Of a DNA stretch of 64,000 nt, positions 19,928 through 28,154 are shown in pieces. The position numbers and the translations under genes are program-made. The notes below the pieces were generated by a model. That model was not told the DNA's origin. It worked only from the letters and a program-made list of their open reading frames with translations, and ran no database searches. The DNA lies in the NCBI RefSeq assembly GCF_002913715.1, contig NZ_PPCE01000009.1:434001-498000 (forward strand), in the 5' to 3' direction. Origin of the DNA: Campylobacter concisus (lineage in GTDB: Bacteria > Campylobacterota > Campylobacteria > Campylobacterales > Campylobacteraceae). Numbering within the stretch: position 1 is the first letter of the stretch; the number at the start of each line of letters is the position of its first letter.

Positions 19928-20715
19928 AATTTTTAATCTTAAGACGAATAACTCAAATTTCTATCCTAGCGCTATTTATCCTAGGAAATTTTTACGGAGT
20001 TAAGATACTTAGCGGAAATTTAAGTTCATCTTTGCTTTTTGGAAAAATTCCACTAAGCGATCCATTTGCTTTGGTTCAAATTTTACTTGCAAGCTTTAGC
20101 GCTGGCATAAATGCAATTATTGGAGCTGGCATTATCTTTGCATTTTACGCGCTAGTTGCTCCAAGAGCGTTTTGTTCGTGGATATGCCCAATAAATTTAC
20201 TAACCGATATCGCTTTTAAGCTAAGAGAGAAATTTGGCTTTAAGGGCGAAAAAGTCTTAAATGTGAGTAAAAATTTACGTTATTATTTGCTGGCTCTTGC
20301 TCTTATATTAAGCCTTGCTTTGTCTTATCCAGTATTTGAGAGCGTTAGCTATATTGGCATTATTCAGCGTGGCATTATTTACGGCTCAGCTAGTGCTTTA
20401 GGCATAGCGGTTGCGATCATTGCTTTTGATATGTTTGTGTTAAAGCGTGGTATTTGCTCGCACGTTTGTCCACTTGGTGCCTTTTATGCCATCATCTCAA
20501 AATTTGCCCTAATTAGAGTAAAACATGATGCCCAGGCTTGCACAAAATGTATGAAATGCAAGCTTATTTGCCCAGAGATGCAAGTGCTTGATATGATCGG
20601 TAAAGAGAGCCGCTCAGTTAGCTCAAGCGAGTGCATAAGCTGTGGCAGGTGTATTGATGTTTGTGGAGACGGGGCATTGAAATTTAGTATTAGAAATTTA
20701 AGGAGAGAAAAATGA
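19924..20715 (+). CDS. napH: NapH, membrane iron-sulfur quinol dehydrogenase component
   Basis: A 263-residue inner-membrane protein with four hydrophobic helices (around residues 10-28, 48-75, 115-135 and 150-178). Two CxxxCP loops, FCSWICPIN and GICSHVCPLG, face the membrane surface, and two [4Fe-4S] motifs, CTKCMKCKLICP and CISCGRCIDVC, occupy the cytoplasmic C-terminus. It is thought to oxidise menaquinol and pass electrons to NapG. ATG overlaps napG by the ATGA type and its own 3' end overlaps napB by 4 bases, so translation is probably coupled. Confidence 0.94.
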   Translation: MKFLILRRITQISILALFILGNFYGVKILSGNLSSSLLFGKIPLSDPFALVQILLASFSAGINAIIGAGIIFAFYALVAPRAFCSWICPINLLTDIAFKLREKFGFKGEKVLNVSKNLRYYLLALALILSLALSYPVFESVSYIGIIQRGIIYGSASALGIAVAIIAFDMFVLKRGICSHVCPLGAFYAIISKFALIRVKHDAQACTKCMKCKLICPEMQVLDMIGKESRSVSSSECISCGRCIDVCGDGALKFSIRNLRREK

Positions 20716-21239
20716 AAATAAAAATAATGATGCTTGGAGGATTGTGCGCTGCGTTTTTTGCGGCATGTACTTTTAATAATCCAAGTATTAGTGATTCGCA
20801 AATCGGCATTAGAAATATCGATTTGCTTGACGATAAAGACGTTGTATTAAAAGATGTGAACTACACAAAAGAGCCAGCTGGTATGTCAAAGAAATTTGAT
20901 AGGTCTTTTGAAAATGCACCGCCATTTATCCCACACGATACTGAGGGTTTAGTACCTATCACAAAGGATATGAATATGTGCGTAACCTGCCATATGCCTG
21001 AGTTTGCAAAAGATAGTGGAGCAACACCGATACCATCATCTCATCTTTATGACATCAGAAATAAAAAAGATCTTGCAGGCAAGCTTGATGATGAAAGATA
21101 TAACTGCACAACATGCCACGTTGAGCAACAAACTGGCTTAACTCAGCTAGTCGGTAATAAATTTAAGCCTGATTTTAGAGATAAAAACGGCACTCATAAG
21201 TCAAACTTGCTAGATGTTTTAAACGATGGTGTTAAATAA
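20712..21239 (+). CDS. napB: NapB, diheme cytochrome c electron donor to NapA
   Basis: A 175-residue periplasmic cytochrome that delivers electrons to the NapA Fe-S centre. Signal peptide MKIKIMMLGGLCAAFFAAC; the cysteine at its end resembles a lipobox, so membrane attachment is possible. Two haem sites, CVTCH near residue 95 and CTTCH near 135, match the two c-type haems of NapB, and the PPFIPHDTEGL and SSHLYDIRNK stretches carry the histidines that serve as distal ligands in the family. AGGAGAG precedes the ATG. Its stop TAA overlaps the napF ATG. Confidence 0.94.
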   Translation: MKIKIMMLGGLCAAFFAACTFNNPSISDSQIGIRNIDLLDDKDVVLKDVNYTKEPAGMSKKFDRSFENAPPFIPHDTEGLVPITKDMNMCVTCHMPEFAKDSGATPIPSSHLYDIRNKKDLAGKLDDERYNCTTCHVEQQTGLTQLVGNKFKPDFRDKNGTHKSNLLDVLNDGVK

Positions 21240-21706
21240 TGCAAAGCAGGCGAGAGCTTTTTAGTAAAATTTTGGGGGCAAAATCTGCTCCCAAATTTAT
21301 AACTCCGCCATTTTTTAGCGGAGAGTTTGACTGCGGTGGATGCGATGCTAGCTGCGTAAATGCTTGTGAAAAAGAGCTTCTTAGCTTTGAAAATGAAAGA
21401 GTAATTTTTAAAGTTAAAAAGCTGGGCTGTGACTTTTGCGAAGAGTGCGCAAAGGCTTGCGAGAGTCTTGGTAAGAAGACATTAAGCTTAAACTCACCAA
21501 AGAGTATAAATGCAAAAGTTAGCATCGATGTTTCTAGCTGTCTAGCATGGAACGATACGATCTGCTACAACTGCCTTGATGCTTGCAAATTTAAAGCAGT
21601 CGAATTTCTTGGTGTTTTTAGACCTATTGTTAATCAAAACTGCGTAAGTTGCGGCGAGTGCTTTGATGTTTGCTTTAAAAATTCACTTCAAATGGAGGCC
21701 CTATGA
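21239..21706 (+). CDS. napF: NapF, cytoplasmic iron-sulfur protein of nitrate reductase maturation
   Basis: A 155-residue ferredoxin-like protein with four cysteine groups (CGGCDASCVNAC, CDFCEECAKAC, CYNCLDAC and CVSCGECFDVC). The N-terminal SRRELFSKIL resembles the start of other NapF proteins, which act in the cytoplasm on NapA cofactor or Fe-S maturation before Tat export. The first and third groups depart from the regular CxxCxxCxxxCP spacing, so some clusters may be atypical. TAATG overlap with napB and ATGA overlap with napL support one transcript. Confidence 0.9.
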   Translation: MQSRRELFSKILGAKSAPKFITPPFFSGEFDCGGCDASCVNACEKELLSFENERVIFKVKKLGCDFCEECAKACESLGKKTLSLNSPKSINAKVSIDVSSCLAWNDTICYNCLDACKFKAVEFLGVFRPIVNQNCVSCGECFDVCFKNSLQMEAL

Positions 21707-22638
21707 GAGCTTTGTTTTTTATTTTTTGTCTATTAAATTTTATCTTTGCAAGTGAGATCACCACTCCATACAAGCAAATAGAGGCTAGTGCAAATGTCCT
21801 AAGCACAACGCTAATAAATGGCAAACTCTTTATCGCGACTGATGGAGGGACGGTTGAAATTTATGATCCTAAAGAAGATAAATTTGAAGAGATAATAAAA
21901 ATAGAAGATATAAAAACATACGTTAGCGATCATGAAAGACCAAAAATTCTAAACGTTGATGAGTTAAATGGCAAGATACTCATCCTAAGTGAGGGTGACT
22001 ATGCTACAAAGGTGCTTTATATAAGAGAAAATGGGCAGATGAAAAGCATAAAAATACCAAATCAAGCGACAAAAAAGGCATTATTTTTAGATGACGAGCG
22101 TATTGCACTTGCTTCAATCAGTAATGAAATTTACTTTTTAAACTTAAAAAGTGGTGAAATTTATGATAGCTTTAAAATTTCAATCGCGATGCTTTCAGAT
22201 ATGGAGATAAATGAAGATAGAAGCACGCTAGCTATCGCTTGCGAGAGTGGGAAGGTCTACTTTTATAACATAAAAGCTAAAAAAATGGATCAAATTTTAG
22301 ATATTCATACAGATAATATCTACGACATCTCATATAAAAATGGCGTTATGATCAGCGGAGGCACCGATAGGATCGTGGGGATATTTTCAGCTGGAAGCCT
22401 AAAAAAGATAAATACCGGCTTTTTAGTCTATGGTGTCGGCCTTAGCGATGATGGTAGAGTGGCGGCTTATATGAGTGATGAGATGAGCGATGTAAATTTA
22501 GTTGATAGCAAAAGCTTAGAAAATATTGCAATGCTAAAAACTGGGCAAAGTACGATAAATAGTATAGTTTTTATAAGCGACAATGAAGTCGTAACTTCAG
22601 CCTATGAGAATAAAATTTTGTTTTGGAGAATTAAATGA
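21703..22638 (+). CDS. napL: NapL, exported beta-propeller protein of unknown role in nitrate reduction
   Basis: A 311-residue secreted protein with signal peptide LFFIFCLLNFIFAS. Repeating strand patterns (GKLFIATDGGTVEIYD, STLAIACESGKVYFYNIKA, GVMISGGTDRIVGIFSAG, NEVVTSAYENKILFWRIK) look like WD40-type beta-propeller blades. NapL is specific to epsilonproteobacterial nap operons and its biochemical job is unsettled. Position between napF and napD, with 4-base overlaps on both sides and GGAGG before the ATG, makes the assignment firm by context even though the family is weakly conserved. Confidence 0.87.
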   Translation: MRALFFIFCLLNFIFASEITTPYKQIEASANVLSTTLINGKLFIATDGGTVEIYDPKEDKFEEIIKIEDIKTYVSDHERPKILNVDELNGKILILSEGDYATKVLYIRENGQMKSIKIPNQATKKALFLDDERIALASISNEIYFLNLKSGEIYDSFKISIAMLSDMEINEDRSTLAIACESGKVYFYNIKAKKMDQILDIHTDNIYDISYKNGVMISGGTDRIVGIFSAGSLKKINTGFLVYGVGLSDDGRVAAYMSDEMSDVNLVDSKSLENIAMLKTGQSTINSIVFISDNEVVTSAYENKILFWRIK

Positions 22639-22976
22639 ATATTTCAAGTTTAATAGTTTATACGGACAATAAAAATGAAAGTGTAAAAAATGAGATAAAA
22701 AAGCTAAAAGAGTGTGAAATAATAACTGACGCAGACGATAGGATTGTGGTGGTAGTTAGCTCAGATAGTATTGAAGATGAGATAAAAAATTTTAAAAAGA
22801 TAGAAGTTATCAGCGGAGTAGTGAGCGTTGCGATGGTTTACAGCTATCAAGAAGATGCCGAAGAAAATAGGAAAAAACTAGAAGAAAATGGCAAGATAAG
22901 TGAAATTTTAACAAGTGATGAGGTAAAGGCTGAGGATATTACTTATGGCGGCAGCGTGCATCATAGAGTGAAATAG
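22635..22976 (+). CDS. napD: NapD, NapA signal-peptide chaperone
   Basis: A 113-residue cytoplasmic protein. NapD binds the Tat signal of NapA and holds back export until the cofactor is inserted. The ferredoxin-like fold is visible: a first strand NISSLIVYT, a helix, VVVVSSDSIEDEIKNFKKIEVISGVVSVAMVYSYQ containing the family's IxGV-VSV pattern near residues 55-72. The C-terminal tail is longer and more acidic than in E. coli NapD. Last gene of the operon; a GGCTTTTG/CAAAAGCC pair at 22992-23031 may end the transcript. Confidence 0.88.
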   Translation: MNISSLIVYTDNKNESVKNEIKKLKECEIITDADDRIVVVVSSDSIEDEIKNFKKIEVISGVVSVAMVYSYQEDAEENRKKLEENGKISEILTSDEVKAEDITYGGSVHHRVK

Positions 22977-23274
22977 TAAAACTAAATTTCTGGCTTTTGC
23001 ATCATAATTAAAAATTTATAGTACAAAAGCCTATCCTTCATATAGATCTTCTTAATAAATTTGTTGCTAGTACTGCTTATATTTAATCAACTTTGTTTGG
23101 CTTGTAGATTAAATTTATGTTCAAGGGTTAATAGATTTTGGGTGAAAAAATCACTCAGCGAGCATTAAAATCAAAAACATAACAAGTGAATTAAATTTTA
23201 GCTTAGAATATCTTGAGATGATGCTTGCATAAAGAATTTTAATAGGCCAGTTTTGGCTTACTAATTTTCTAACC
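22977..23274. other. Convergent intergenic region between napD and the sco gene
   Basis: 298 bases with no frame I can support. It contains an 8-base inverted repeat with a 24-base loop (GGCTTTTG 22992-22999, CAAAAGCC 23024-23031) that could terminate the nap transcript, and a 7-base repeat, ATAGGCC 23242-23248 with GGCCTAT 23279-23285, that could serve the minus-strand operon. Both are weak candidates. Confidence 0.4.
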
Positions 23275-23817
23275 CTAAGGCCTATCTTTGATCAAATTTA
23301 ATAAATTTTCTCTAATATTTTCATTTGTTAGATTTGAAATTTCTTTATAAAAATTTCCTTTTTTGTCTATTAAATATATTGAAGAGCTGTGAGCAATAGA
23401 GTAGCCCATGGCTGAGTTTTCAAGACGGACTTTTTGAAATTTTACACCATAGGTTTTTGCCACTTCTTTTAAGGCATTTAGTTTTAATCCATCGGCATCT
23501 TTGTAGAAATTTTTTGCCATTAGAGTTAAATTTTCAGGAGTATCGCGTTCAGGATCAAGCGTAATAAAAAGTAGCTCAAAGTTATCTCTTTTTAGCTTGT
23601 TTAGTTCATCGCCAATCAAAGAGAGCGCAGTAGGGCAGACATCGGGGCAAAAAAGATAACCAAAATATATAACTTTATACTTTCCGTCGTAATTTTTAAG
23701 ACTTACTTCACCATTTTGTGAAAGTGCCTTAAAATCATACTTGTTTGGCTTTATTAGCAAAAGTGCAACACCTATACAAATTAAGATTATTATTAAGCCC
23801 CAAAGTGCCTTTTTCAT
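23275..23817 (-). CDS. SCO1/SenC-family copper and thiol protein
   Basis: A 180-residue protein anchored by an N-terminal helix (LWGLIIILICIGVALLL) with a thioredoxin-like domain outside. The copper ligands of the family are all present: Cys57 and Cys61 in FCPDVCPT and His143 in SIAHSSSIYLID. The LDPERDTPE motif near 88 is also typical. Sco proteins help build the CuA or CuB centre of haem-copper oxidases. Third gene of a minus-strand trio with an unknown protein and a PCuAC chaperone, which strongly suggests copper delivery to an oxidase, probably cbb3. Confidence 0.9.
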   Translation of the reverse strand: MKKALWGLIIILICIGVALLLIKPNKYDFKALSQNGEVSLKNYDGKYKVIYFGYLFCPDVCPTALSLIGDELNKLKRDNFELLFITLDPERDTPENLTLMAKNFYKDADGLKLNALKEVAKTYGVKFQKVRLENSAMGYSIAHSSSIYLIDKKGNFYKEISNLTNENIRENLLNLIKDRP

Positions 23818-23826
23818 CGTTACCCT

Positions 23827-24294
23827 CTATAATTTTAGATCAAGATCTACAAAAAAACCAGTTTCTTTTTCGTCATCAAGCACTTTAAATCTATATCTCA
23901 TAAGCTCGACAACACAAGCACTTAGCACTACTTGAGCAGTTAAGTTATCGCCTCTTGGCTCAAGTCTTGCTTTGATCGATCCCATATTCATATTTATGCC
24001 GTCTATCTCAAGACTAGGATTTTTTAGGCCTAAATTTTTACCGTTAATGATTTTAAAGCTAAAAGGTCTCATAGCATAAATAGGTCTTGGCGAGATGTCT
24101 ATTTTTAGCTTTACGCCTTTAAATTCCATCTCACAAGATTTATTGTTTAGATCACATTTTAAAGGATCTAGCGATGTGTTTACATCGGCAAATTCAGGTG
24201 GATCTTCCTTGCTTGTTGTCATAAGCTTATAGCCTATCGAAAAAGCACCTAAAACAATAAAGATAAATGAAAAAATAATTATGATTTTTTTCAT
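23827..24294 (-). CDS. Unknown membrane-anchored protein between sco and pcuC
   Basis: A 155-residue protein with an N-terminal membrane anchor (IIIIFSFIFIVLGAFSIGY) and a beta-rich periplasmic domain. It has four cysteines, two of them in KCDLNNKSCEM, and a short methionine run in INMNMGS; both could bind copper. I do not recognise the family. Its start overlaps the pcuC stop (ATGA type) and sco begins 9 bases after its end, so all three are cotranscribed. Context suggests a helper in copper delivery or in oxidase assembly; this is inference from neighbours. Confidence 0.75.
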   Translation of the reverse strand: MKKIIIIFSFIFIVLGAFSIGYKLMTTSKEDPPEFADVNTSLDPLKCDLNNKSCEMEFKGVKLKIDISPRPIYAMRPFSFKIINGKNLGLKNPSLEIDGINMNMGSIKARLEPRGDNLTAQVVLSACVVELMRYRFKVLDDEKETGFFVDLDLKL

Positions 24295-24716
24295 TATTTA
24301 AAGTTTTTAGTTACTCCGATATTATCAAGCTTTATGCTCTCGCCATTGCTAAATTTTAGCTCTAAATCAACTTTATCACCATCTTTTAATGGTTTATTTA
24401 GATCCATAAGCATAATGTGTAAACCGCCAGGAGCTAGTTTTGTTTCGCCATTTTTTGGGATCACTGCATCTTCGATTTGAACCATAGCCATCATACCATC
24501 ATTCATTTTGTGTGTATGAATTTCTGTACTTTTGCAAACGCTTGAGTGAGCACCAATAAGCTTTACATCAGAATTTGAAGCATTTTTTATATCCATAAAA
24601 ATTGCACTATTGTTTGTGCCAGGTTTTGTATCTCTAGCTCTAACATTTTCTAGGCTGATATCAGCCGCCATAAGAGCAGAAGCTGCAAGCATCGCACCAA
24701 AAACGATTTTTTTCAT
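24294..24716 (-). CDS. PCuAC-family periplasmic copper chaperone
   Basis: A 140-residue exported protein with signal peptide KKIVFGAMLAASALMAA. The copper site of the family is visible: EIHTHKM and MAM (residues 66-78) together with GGLHIMLM (98-104), i.e. two histidines and two methionines in the PCuAC pattern. Such proteins bind Cu(I) and pass it, with Sco, to the CuA/CuB centres of respiratory oxidases. First gene of a three-gene minus-strand operon. A TATAAT box on the minus strand at 24754-24759 lies 38 bases upstream. Confidence 0.9.
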   Translation of the reverse strand: MKKIVFGAMLAASALMAADISLENVRARDTKPGTNNSAIFMDIKNASNSDVKLIGAHSSVCKSTEIHTHKMNDGMMAMVQIEDAVIPKNGETKLAPGGLHIMLMDLNKPLKDGDKVDLELKFSNGESIKLDNIGVTKNFK

Positions 24717-24753
24717 ATTTTTCCTTTGTGATAAAATTAATAATGGTTTTCAC

Positions 24754-24759
24754 ATTATA
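24754..24759 (-). promoter_or_regulatory. Probable -10 box for the copper chaperone operon
   Basis: TATAAT on the minus strand in the context GTATAATG, 38 bases from the pcuC start codon. It stands back to back with the plus-strand box at 24814-24819. Confidence 0.55.
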
Positions 24760-24813
24760 CATTTAGAACTACTTAATTTACCTTTAAAATCTAAAAATAT
24801 AAATTTTTTAGGA

Positions 24814-24819
24814 TATAAT
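24814..24819 (+). promoter_or_regulatory. Probable -10 box for pgp2 and downstream genes
   Basis: TATAAT in the context GGATATAATTA, 34 bases before the TTG start. Preceding AT-rich sequence with a T-run (AAATTTTTTAGG) is typical of Campylobacter sigma70 promoters. Confidence 0.55.
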
Positions 24820-24853
24820 TACGGACTAAATTTTACTTTTTGGGATATTTCAC

Positions 24854-25819
24854 TTGAAAAAAATTATATTTTTCTTCATCGCGTTATCGCCTTGTCTTTT
24901 TGCCCAAAATTACGAAGAAATTTACTTAAAAAATGGCTCAGCTGCTGTTATTGACGCCATCGAAAAAAATATTTTAAGTAAGGATTACTGGCTAAAAAAG
25001 CTTGAGGGCAAGGATGTAAGATATGGATATTATGACAATGAGATACTTCTAAGTGTAGTTGATAAAACTAAAAAGAAGCTTGAAGTGATCTCTTATAATG
25101 GCGGCATTACAAAAAAACTTTTTAGCTCAAGCGTTATAGTTGGCAAAAATGGTGATAAGCTTCTTGAAGGTGATCTAAAAACACCGGTTGGAGTGTATCA
25201 GCTTACACGTAGATTTACGCCAAATGATAGATATCTTGGCCCACTTGCATTTTCGCTTTCATACCCAAATTTGCTTGATAAGCTTGCAAAACGAAATGGT
25301 GGTGGTATTTGGATACATGGCTATCCACTTGATGGACAAAGGACAGATGAGCTAAAAACAAAAGGCTGCGTGGCTATGCAAAATGATACTTTGATGAAAT
25401 TTGATGATGTGGTGGATCATAAAAAAACACTTGCGTTTATTTATGAAGATAAGCGTCCAGAAGCTAGTGCAAAAGATATTGCAGTGATCATTTCTGGGCT
25501 TTTGGGCTGGAAAAAGACATGGAGCGAGAGCGACATTGAAAACTATCTTAAATTTTACGATAAAAACTTTGAGCGATACGATGGTATGAGCTTGGAAAAA
25601 TTTAAAAGTATGAAGCGGGCTATTTTTTCTAAAAAAGAGAAAAAACGCATTAGTTTTTCAAATTTTCTCATCACGCCTTATCCAAATCTTAAAAATGATA
25701 GGCTTTTTCGTGTGAGTTTTTATGAAGATTATGTTTCAGATACGCACAAATTTGCTGGGCAAAAGACGCTTTATGTAAAGCTTTATAACGATGATATGAA
25801 AATTTTTATAGAGGAGTAA
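24854..25819 (+). CDS. pgp2: L,D-transpeptidase-fold peptidoglycan carboxypeptidase (Pgp2/Csd6 type)
   Basis: A 321-residue exported enzyme: signal peptide KKIIFFFIALSPCLFAQ, an L,D-transpeptidase domain around residues 80-195, and a C-terminal domain of the kind that follows it in Csd6/Pgp2. His155 in GIWIHGYP and Cys172 in TKGCVAM are the catalytic pair. In C. jejuni and H. pylori these proteins trim tetrapeptides to tripeptides (L,D-carboxypeptidase) and are needed for helical cell shape. Start is TTG; no nearby ATG would keep the signal peptide. DUF2443 gene follows after 2 bases. Confidence 0.87.
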   Translation: MKKIIFFFIALSPCLFAQNYEEIYLKNGSAAVIDAIEKNILSKDYWLKKLEGKDVRYGYYDNEILLSVVDKTKKKLEVISYNGGITKKLFSSSVIVGKNGDKLLEGDLKTPVGVYQLTRRFTPNDRYLGPLAFSLSYPNLLDKLAKRNGGGIWIHGYPLDGQRTDELKTKGCVAMQNDTLMKFDDVVDHKKTLAFIYEDKRPEASAKDIAVIISGLLGWKKTWSESDIENYLKFYDKNFERYDGMSLEKFKSMKRAIFSKKEKKRISFSNFLITPYPNLKNDRLFRVSFYEDYVSDTHKFAGQKTLYVKLYNDDMKIFIEE

Positions 25820-25821
25820 AA

Positions 25822-26061
25822 GTGGAAAAATCTCAAGAAGTAAAAGAAAAAATCGAGAAAATTTTAGAGGCAAGAGCTGCTTTTTTTGCTGAGCTTGACC
25901 GCCAAGTTCCAAAGAAAGATGGTACTGATGTTTTTGATTTTAGCAAAGTAAAAGAGGCTGATCTGAAAGAAATTTACGCTAAATTTTATGCATTTGACTA
26001 CAACGTAAGAAAACTTTTACCGGATGTTTATACTGCTTTTAATGTGAATTTTAATGTCTGA
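25822..26061 (+). CDS. DUF2443-family small protein
   Basis: A 79-residue, charged, all-helical cytosolic protein. The core (ILEARAAFFAELDRQVP and a late KFYAFDYNVRKLLPD) matches the DUF2443 family, known from Helicobacter and Campylobacter and of unknown function. GTG start two bases after pgp2, and its end overlaps the alr start by 8 bases, so it is translated as part of a cell-wall gene set. Any link to peptidoglycan is inference from position. Confidence 0.8.
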   Translation: MEKSQEVKEKIEKILEARAAFFAELDRQVPKKDGTDVFDFSKVKEADLKEIYAKFYAFDYNVRKLLPDVYTAFNVNFNV

Positions 26062-27067
26062 AATACGCCTGAATAAAGCTTCATATATTCATAACCTCAC
26101 TCAAATTTGTGCTAAAGCTGGTGGCAAAGAGAAAGTAATAGTTGTATTAAAAGACAATGCTTATGGCCATGGCGCAAGGCTTATTGCTAGTGAGGCTAAA
26201 AAATTTGGTATAGAAATTTGTGCTGTAAAAAGTGAGTTTGAGGCAAATGAAATTTCTGACATATTTGAAAATATTCTCATTCTCTCACATATCCCAACTG
26301 GGAATGAAAGAAATAAATTTATCTATGCGATAAACGACATAGAGGCACTTTTAAAGATAAAAGATGGCTCAAAAATCAACCTTGCAATCGATACTGGCAT
26401 GCATAGAAATGGGCTTGATATTAGCGAGCTTGATTATGCCTTTGAAATTTTAACAAGAAGGAATTTAGAGCTTCTTGGAGCCTATACACATTTTCGTGCA
26501 AGCGATGAGCTAAATGCTGATTATTTTGTGCAAAGGGAAAATTTTAGGGCTGCAAAAGAGAAAATTTTAGATCTTTGCGATGAGTTTGGTATAAAAAAAC
26601 CGATCTTTCACTCTCACAACTCAGCTGCTCTTGAAAGAGCAAGTGAAATCGATGATGATATGGTGCGTATTGGCATCGCTCAGTATGGATACGCTCAGTT
26701 TGGTGATAGTTTGGACTTAAAGCCAGTACTTTCACTATGGGCAAGAAGAGTTAGCAGGCGCATTTTAAAAAGTGGTCAAGGTGTTGGATATGGTGCTAAA
26801 TTTAGCACAAAAGAAGATATAAATGTAGCCACTTATGATCTTGGATACGGCGATGGATTGCTAAGATACAATGGCTGTGGTGAGTTAAGACTTGCCAATA
26901 ACGAGCCAATACTAGGCAAAATTTCTATGGATAGCTTTAGTTGTAAAGATAGTGGCGAGTGGGTCTGTGTCTTTGAGGATGCAAATATTTGGGCGAAATT
27001 TTTTGATACGATAAGTTATGACATCTTAGTAAAACTCTCTCCAAACATCATCAGAAAATTTATATAA
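26054..27067 (+). CDS. alr: Alanine racemase
   Basis: Interconverts L- and D-alanine for peptidoglycan. PLP lysine Lys33 lies in LKDNAYGHG; most alanine racemases have KANAYGHG, so Asp replaces Ala here. The second catalytic residue is the tyrosine in GVGYGAKFST near residue 240. The C-terminal barrel motif GYGDGLLR is near 273 and SMDSF near 297. At 337 residues it is somewhat shorter than the usual 360. The start overlaps the DUF2443 gene by 8 bases. A small exported protein follows after 9 bases. Confidence 0.9.
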   Translation: MSEIRLNKASYIHNLTQICAKAGGKEKVIVVLKDNAYGHGARLIASEAKKFGIEICAVKSEFEANEISDIFENILILSHIPTGNERNKFIYAINDIEALLKIKDGSKINLAIDTGMHRNGLDISELDYAFEILTRRNLELLGAYTHFRASDELNADYFVQRENFRAAKEKILDLCDEFGIKKPIFHSHNSAALERASEIDDDMVRIGIAQYGYAQFGDSLDLKPVLSLWARRVSRRILKSGQGVGYGAKFSTKEDINVATYDLGYGDGLLRYNGCGELRLANNEPILGKISMDSFSCKDSGEWVCVFEDANIWAKFFDTISYDILVKLSPNIIRKFI

Positions 27068-27076
27068 AGGAAATAT

Positions 27077-27508
27077 GTGAAAAAGATCGTTTTATTAGCT
27101 CTTGCTAGCCTTGCTTTTGGTGTGCAAGAGAGCGAGTTTAAGATTTATGAGCAGATACTAAATCAGCTTGATACTAAGCAGATCCCAGCTTTTGTCGTCC
27201 AAACCGCAAAGCCAAATTTACCAAGCAGAGTCGATGAGATGATTACGCTAAAAGATGTGAGTAGCAGCGGGCTAAACATACATGGCGAGTTTATTTTAAA
27301 CGAGACCAAGACAAAGAGGATAAAAGGCTACAACAAAGCTCAAATTTTAGCTTTAAAAGATGAGTTTTATAAAAATGGAAAAGATGTGCTTTGTAACTCA
27401 GGTATGGCTAGAGCTGTGCTAAATCGTGGCATCACTCTAAGTGGTAGTTACGGTTTTGGGGGCAGGCATTTTTTTGATATAAATTTGGATAAAAGTAGTT
27501 GCGAGTAG
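27077..27508 (+). CDS. Small exported protein of unknown function (first of a pair)
   Basis: A 143-residue protein with a clear signal peptide (KKIVLLALASLAFG) and GTG start preceded by AAGGAAAT. No family recognised. Near its end it shows the layout CNSGMARAVLNRGITL, then a glycine turn (YGFGG), a strand (HFFDINLD) and a terminal cysteine (SSCE). The next gene's product ends in the same way, with C...LSIGVTL, a glycine turn, FEYTIED and a terminal RDCKK, so the two are probably distant paralogues with a conserved disulfide. Coding frames overlap by 10 bases. Confidence 0.72.
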   Translation: MKKIVLLALASLAFGVQESEFKIYEQILNQLDTKQIPAFVVQTAKPNLPSRVDEMITLKDVSSSGLNIHGEFILNETKTKRIKGYNKAQILALKDEFYKNGKDVLCNSGMARAVLNRGITLSGSYGFGGRHFFDINLDKSSCE

Positions 27509-27900
27509 TCATTTTTTTACTGTTTTTTTACTCGCTTGCCCTGGCTCTTACGCCAGATATGGCAGCGAAAAATCACGCAATTTACTACAAAAAAAAGCTT
27601 CCATTTATCTGTACGCCAACACTGACACTTAATGATATCTTAAATGTCGGCGATACGCTCATTTATAGATATGCTGTCAAACACGCAAGAAAGCAAGAGA
27701 TCAAAAGGCTTGAAGGGAAAGAGCTTTTAGAATTTATCGAAGCTATTAAAAAAGAGAATTTGCGAACTGCTTGCAAAGATAAAGAGATCTTAAATATGCT
27801 AAGCATCGGTGTCACCTTGGATGAGCTTTTTTATTCAGAAAATGGTGAGCTGATCTTTGAGTACACTATAGAAGATCGTGACTGCAAGAAATTGCAGTAA
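27499..27900 (+). CDS. Small exported protein of unknown function (second of a pair)
   Basis: A 133-residue protein with signal peptide RVVIFLLFFYSLALA and a TTG start inside the end of the preceding gene; no later start would keep the leader. Three cysteines remain after cleavage. The C-terminal pattern, ACKDKEILNMLSIGVTL followed by SENGELIFEYTIEDRDC, is a common ending of small periplasmic proteins in which two cysteines flank a strand-turn-strand; I do not know its function. Probably translated by coupling to its neighbour. Confidence 0.7.
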   Translation: MRVVIFLLFFYSLALALTPDMAAKNHAIYYKKKLPFICTPTLTLNDILNVGDTLIYRYAVKHARKQEIKRLEGKELLEFIEAIKKENLRTACKDKEILNMLSIGVTLDELFYSENGELIFEYTIEDRDCKKLQ

Positions 27901-28154
27901 AATTTGGGGCTAAATTTTGGTTTTTGGGTTTTAAATTTAATTTTTAACAAGCTGTCTTTGTAAATTTTTAAAACTTCCATTCGCTCGCAAGAATCGACTA
28001 CTAAAATTTGATTTCGCTCGCTGATTGTCTCAAATTTTAGATCCGAAATTACTCACTCATAAAATTTAAAATTTCTTGTAAATGTCTAAATTTAAAGCCA
28101 TAAAAGATGGTAAAAAGAAGAAATTTAGCCCAAATTTTACTAAAGGCTAAATTT
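27901..28154. other. Convergent intergenic region with near-inverted repeats
   Basis: 254 bases between convergent genes, no frame I can support. The ends form an imperfect inverted repeat: TTGGGGCTAAATTTT at about 27904-27918 and AAATTTAGCCCAAATTTT at about 28120-28137. Inside are two copies of TTCGCTCGC (near 27980 and 28013) and two AAAATTT-rich units, suggesting decayed short repeats. The outer repeat could stop transcription in both directions. Confidence 0.45.

Noticed and set aside
27901-28154. Decayed insertion element between convergent genes
   Set aside because: The inverted ends are imperfect, there is no target duplication and no transposase fragment in any frame; terminators and short repeats explain it better.
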